Shown here: positions 32,989 to 35,839 of the stretch, piece by piece
Layout of the letters: each line of letters begins with the position of its first letter
Position numbering within the stretch: the stretch's first letter is position 1
Assembly (NCBI RefSeq): GCF_000156655.1
Contig: NZ_DS996844.1
Location: forward strand, 1 to 35,839
DNA from: Holdemanella biformis DSM 3989
Lineage (GTDB): Bacteria > Bacillota_I > Bacilli_A > Erysipelotrichales > Erysipelotrichaceae
DNA length: 35,839 nt
Direction of reading: 5' to 3'
Translations under genes and position numbers: made by a program
Notes under the pieces: model-generated
The model's database searches: none
Told to the model about the DNA's origin: nothing
The model's input: the letters and a program-made list of their open reading frames with translations, nothing else

Positions 32989-34794
32989 ATGCCAAAAACA
33001 CAAGAACAAACGTTTGGGCATGCATCGAACAAAAAACCATATCATGCAAAAAATCACGTTGAAAAAGGTGATACTTTGATCTATGCCTTAGGGGGATTAG
33101 GCGAAGTTGGTAAAAATATGTATTGCTACGAACACGAAAATGAAATCTGTATCGTAGATTGTGGCGTTTTGTTTCCAGGTGATGATTTATTAGGTGTTGA
33201 CTATGTTATTCCTGATTATCACCATTTGATTCGCATGAACAAAAAAAGAAAGTTTTTAGTAATTACCCACGGTCACGAAGACCATATTGGAGGAATTCCT
33301 TTCTTACTTAAACAAGTCCAGATTGACGCAATTTATGCACCTCGCTTTGCGAAGGCTTTAATTCTTAAAAAATTAAGCGAACATAAAGGACTAGAAAAAA
33401 CAAAAATTATAGAAATCGATGAAAATTCAAGTATTACTACAAAATACTTCAAAGTAGGTTTTTTTAATACGATCCACTCAATTCCAGATTCTTTAGGTGT
33501 ACATATCACATGTCCTAATGGATCTATCGTTCATACGGGTGACTTTAAATTTGATTTAACGCCTGTTGGAACAAATGCTGACTATCAAAAGATGGCATTT
33601 ATTGGTGTTACACAACCCGATTTATTAATGTCTGATTCCACAAACTCTGGAGTTGAAGACTTCTCTATTTCAGAAAGAAAAGTTGCCAATGAAATTCAAG
33701 ACATTATGCGTAAGACTAAGCAACGTTTAATTGTTGCCACATTCGCATCCAACGTACATCGTGTTGCCCAAATTATCGAGGCAGCTACTAAATTTGGAAG
33801 AAAAGTCATCGTCTTTGGACGAAGCATGGAAAATGTTGTTGATATTGGAAGAAAGATGGGTACGATCAAAGTCAAAAATTCAGACTTTTTAAGTCCAGAA
33901 GAACTTGCTCATACTCCAGATGACAAAGTATGTATTATTTGTACTGGAAGTCAGGGGGAACCACTTGCAGCTCTATCAAGAATTGCCAATGGTACACACC
34001 GCTTTATTCACTTAAAACCAGGCGATACAATTGTCTTCTCAAGTAATCCAATTCCTGGAAACCAATCCAGTGTCAATCGTGTTATTGATAACTTATTTAG
34101 ATCTGGTGCTACCGTACTTACAAAATCCATCTTGAATAACTTGCATACAACGGGACATGCTTCAAAAGAAGAACAAAAACTAATGTTACAATTAGTTCGT
34201 CCAACGTACTTTATGCCTATTCATGGTGAATATAAAATGTTGATGCAGCATAGACAAACCGCTATGGAAACTGGTATTCCAAAAGAAAACATTTTTGTAT
34301 GTGCCAATGGTGACATTCTTATTTTAAGAGATCACAAAGTACTACAAAGTGACTGGCGATACCAAGGTGATGATATCTATGTAGATGGAAATGATATTTC
34401 CGGATTATCTACAGCCGTATTAAAAGATCGTCGTATTTTAGCAGATAATGGTTTAGTTGCCGTTATTTTAGCTATTGATTCAAAAGAAAATAAAATCTTA
34501 ATGCGTCCTGTTATCGTATCGCGTGGATTTGTCTTTATTAAAGATTCACAAGGTTTAATCAAAGAAGCTGAATATATTGTAAATAATTCACTTCAAGAAA
34601 AGATGAAAGAAAAAACAACTTTCTCTGAAATTAAAAATTGTGTACGTTCTACTTTAGAACCATTCTTATATAAAAAGACACATCGAAATCCAATTGTAAT
34701 TCCAGTTATTTTAAATTCAAAACAAACGATGGAAGAACTTCAAAAGAATCGTAAAAGCTTCCATGCAAGAAAACCAAGAACAAAGACATCCTAG
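32989..34794 (+). CDS. rnjA: Ribonuclease J
   Basis: A 601-residue metallo-beta-lactamase/beta-CASP ribonuclease, the 5'-3' exo- and endonuclease that replaces RNase E functions in Firmicutes mRNA decay. Zinc motif HGHEDHIGG with His94, His96, Asp98, His99; HTGDFKFD motif near 180; beta-CASP SDSTNS and FASNVHR segments; HTTGHAS and FMPIHGEYKML as later motifs; C-terminal domain over the last 120 residues. The start at 32989 follows AAAGAGG; a frame back to 32932 crosses the promoter. A basic C-terminus ends the protein. J1 versus J2 cannot be told with certainty; J1 is assumed because the catalytic residues are complete. Confidence 0.93.
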   Translation: MPKTQEQTFGHASNKKPYHAKNHVEKGDTLIYALGGLGEVGKNMYCYEHENEICIVDCGVLFPGDDLLGVDYVIPDYHHLIRMNKKRKFLVITHGHEDHIGGIPFLLKQVQIDAIYAPRFAKALILKKLSEHKGLEKTKIIEIDENSSITTKYFKVGFFNTIHSIPDSLGVHITCPNGSIVHTGDFKFDLTPVGTNADYQKMAFIGVTQPDLLMSDSTNSGVEDFSISERKVANEIQDIMRKTKQRLIVATFASNVHRVAQIIEAATKFGRKVIVFGRSMENVVDIGRKMGTIKVKNSDFLSPEELAHTPDDKVCIICTGSQGEPLAALSRIANGTHRFIHLKPGDTIVFSSNPIPGNQSSVNRVIDNLFRSGATVLTKSILNNLHTTGHASKEEQKLMLQLVRPTYFMPIHGEYKMLMQHRQTAMETGIPKENIFVCANGDILILRDHKVLQSDWRYQGDDIYVDGNDISGLSTAVLKDRRILADNGLVAVILAIDSKENKILMRPVIVSRGFVFIKDSQGLIKEAEYIVNNSLQEKMKEKTTFSEIKNCVRSTLEPFLYKKTHRNPIVIPVILNSKQTMEELQKNRKSFHARKPRTKTS

Positions 34795-34812
34795 TGATGT
34801 CTTTTGTGTTTT
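34782..34812 (+). terminator. Terminator of rnjA
   Basis: AAAGACATC-CTAGT-GATGTCTTT (9-bp stem) followed by TGTGTTTT; the TAG stop is in the loop. Confidence 0.8.
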
Positions 34813-34813
34813 A

Positions 34814-34822
34814 TGATAAAAT
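34814..34822 (+). promoter_or_regulatory. Extended -10 of a probable leaderless promoter
   Basis: TGATAAAAT ends six bases before the ATG at 34829. The transcription start should fall on or next to the start codon, and no ribosome binding site is visible. Confidence 0.55.
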
Positions 34823-34828
34823 ATTTGC

Positions 34829-35668
34829 ATGACAAAGTTACAGAAACAAATGTTTATCATTATCGGTATTTTGTTTGTGATTGTATTCAGTATGGCCGCA
34901 TCTATAAGTATCGCAAAAAATGTAGAACCCGATAATTTGATTGTGCAATATAAAACACTACAAGACACTAAGATACCTGAATCTATGAATGATGTATCGA
35001 TTGTTTATTTTACAGATTTGCAGTATGGAAAATTTGAAAATAAAAAAAGAGCTAATAAGCTCTTTGATAAAATCGAACATTTAGATCCAGACATCATTAT
35101 TTTTGGTGGAGATCTATTTGATGAATCTTGTCAAATGGATCAAGAAGATATTGACTACATCACAAATAAACTATCAAAAATCAATGCTCCGCTTGGTAAA
35201 TTTTGTGTACTAGGTGAAAAGGATGAGGCAAATAATGATATTGTTCGTTCCATATTGAATCAATCTCAATTTGAAATTCTAGAAAACGAAACCATTCTTC
35301 TGTCTAACCAAAAGAGTGATGGCATTACATTAAGTGCATTATCAAACACACCAGATCCTAGTAAAATCACTGCTGCAGATACGCAATATAACTTATTAGT
35401 TACACATATGCCAGATACATTGATAAATGAAGAATTATCTACAAAATCCATCTCTTTAGCACTTTGTGGACATTCCCATGGAACACAAATCACATTCCCT
35501 ATTTTAGGAGGATATAAAACAATAGATGGTGCAAAATCATTAAATCGTTCTCGCGCCAAAAAGATTTCCTTTCCATATATCATTTCATCTGGTGTTGGCT
35601 GCACACATGTAAATCTTCGTTTTATGTCGACTCCTGAAATCTATTATTTCATGCTACAAAGTAAATAA
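34829..35668 (+). CDS. Metallophosphoesterase-fold protein, degenerate active site
   Basis: A 279-residue protein with an N-terminal membrane anchor (residues 8-28) and an extracellular metallophosphoesterase domain like YkuE. Motifs: YFTDLQYG (Asp63, but Gln65 where the family has His), GGDLFD (Asp95), GEKDEAN at 129-135 in place of GNH(D/E), VTHMP (His193) and CGHSHG (His215, His217). The motif I His and the motif III Asn and His, which bind metal or act in catalysis, are replaced, so activity may be lost or altered. No Shine-Dalgarno; an extended -10 is six bases from the ATG (leaderless). A terminator follows. The fold is certain, the function is not. Confidence 0.88.
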   Translation: MTKLQKQMFIIIGILFVIVFSMAASISIAKNVEPDNLIVQYKTLQDTKIPESMNDVSIVYFTDLQYGKFENKKRANKLFDKIEHLDPDIIIFGGDLFDESCQMDQEDIDYITNKLSKINAPLGKFCVLGEKDEANNDIVRSILNQSQFEILENETILLSNQKSDGITLSALSNTPDPSKITAADTQYNLLVTHMPDTLINEELSTKSISLALCGHSHGTQITFPILGGYKTIDGAKSLNRSRAKKISFPYIISSGVGCTHVNLRFMSTPEIYYFMLQSK

Positions 35669-35673
35669 ACACA

Positions 35674-35695
35674 AAAAGGTCCTTGTGGACCTTTT
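35674..35695. terminator. Bidirectional terminator
   Basis: AAAAGGTCC-TTGT-GGACCTTTT, a perfect 9-bp stem with A run before and T run after, between two convergent genes. Confidence 0.88.
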
Positions 35696-35839
35696 AAAAT
35701 AGAATTTTTCGTGTTGCCGGTGTACAAGATGCGATCAATTTTCCATCTTTGTAAGATTTTAATACTGGCGCATCCAAATTTAAAGCTTCATGGTAATTTT
35801 TAGCATCCATCACGACAAAACTTGCCGGATTTCCTTCTT
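35694..35839 (-). CDS. Cytosine deaminase-like amidohydrolase, C-terminal part
   Basis: The last 48 codons of a gene whose start lies beyond the window. The translation includes EGNPASFVVMDAKNYHEAL, then APVLKSYKDGKLIASCTPAT and a TAA stop at 35694-35696. This is the C-terminal beta segment of amidohydrolases of the cytosine deaminase/CodA type (compare G-x-x-A-x-L-V-V-x-A, ALRxxxPV and GKxIAxTxPA). The catalytic part is not visible, so the substrate is uncertain. It converges on the metallophosphoesterase gene at a shared terminator. Confidence 0.75.
   Translation of the reverse strand, partial: EGNPASFVVMDAKNYHEALNLDAPVLKSYKDGKLIASCTPATRKILF

Overview
This is a chromosomal window from a low-GC Gram-positive bacterium. 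The gram-positive replicative polymerase PolC, RNase J, a lipoprotein-anchored solute-binding protein, strong AGGAGG-type ribosome binding sites and the SCIFF ranthipeptide locus all point to Firmicutes. Gene content and protein flavour fit Erysipelotrichia best (inference; no rRNA gene is present to confirm it). TGA is used as a stop codon. I see no CRISPR array, tRNA, rRNA, insertion sequence or prophage; most of the window is housekeeping and transport.

Layout. 1-2600: a small membrane protein and an NdpA-like nucleoid protein on minus, facing a CobW/G3E metallochaperone GTPase on plus. 2610-5932: a minus-strand operon under a TPP riboswitch with terminator, encoding a ThiXYZ-type pyrimidine/thiamine-precursor ABC transporter and, overlapping its end, a TatD-family hydrolase. 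5938-9133: a decayed small gene, an RQC-minor-1 type DNA-binding protein, TraX, and a fused DUF975/PF06541 membrane protein, all minus. 9186-11862: a nitroreductase and a large OYE-type flavin/Fe-S oxidoreductase, convergent on a shared hairpin. 11951-14947: the SCIFF system: a 50-residue cysteine-rich precursor too short for most gene finders (scfA, 14736-14888), its radical SAM/SPASM maturase (scfB) and an Orn/Lys/Arg-decarboxylase-family protein overlapping it. 14982-20227: an MMPL membrane protein and a secreted LxxG-heptad coiled-coil protein in one operon, divergent from a TetR regulator, with a palindromic operator on the -35 box. 20235-23736: two paralogous CaCA cation exchangers, one behind a yybP-ykoY manganese riboswitch, with an Rpn/PDDEXK_2 nuclease between them and a frameshifted mscL. 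23738-24949: a dicarboxylate/amino-acid:cation symporter. 25017-32321: an operon ftsW/rodA-like, rsmD, coaD, rnc (frameshifted), polC. 32315-35839: def, rnjA, a metallophosphoesterase-fold protein lacking key metal ligands, and the 3' end of a cytosine deaminase-like gene.

The most interesting points are the SCIFF locus with a seventh cysteine and a set of alternative hairpins between precursor and maturase; the Mn2+ riboswitch in front of a CaCA exchanger; a TatD hydrolase inside a TPP-controlled uptake operon; two genes that look leaderless with identical -10-to-ATG geometry; and the degenerate metallophosphoesterase. Three reading frames (rnc, mscL and the remnant at 5938-6152) are broken by single-base indels in or beside homopolymers, so sequencing error must be excluded before they are called decayed.
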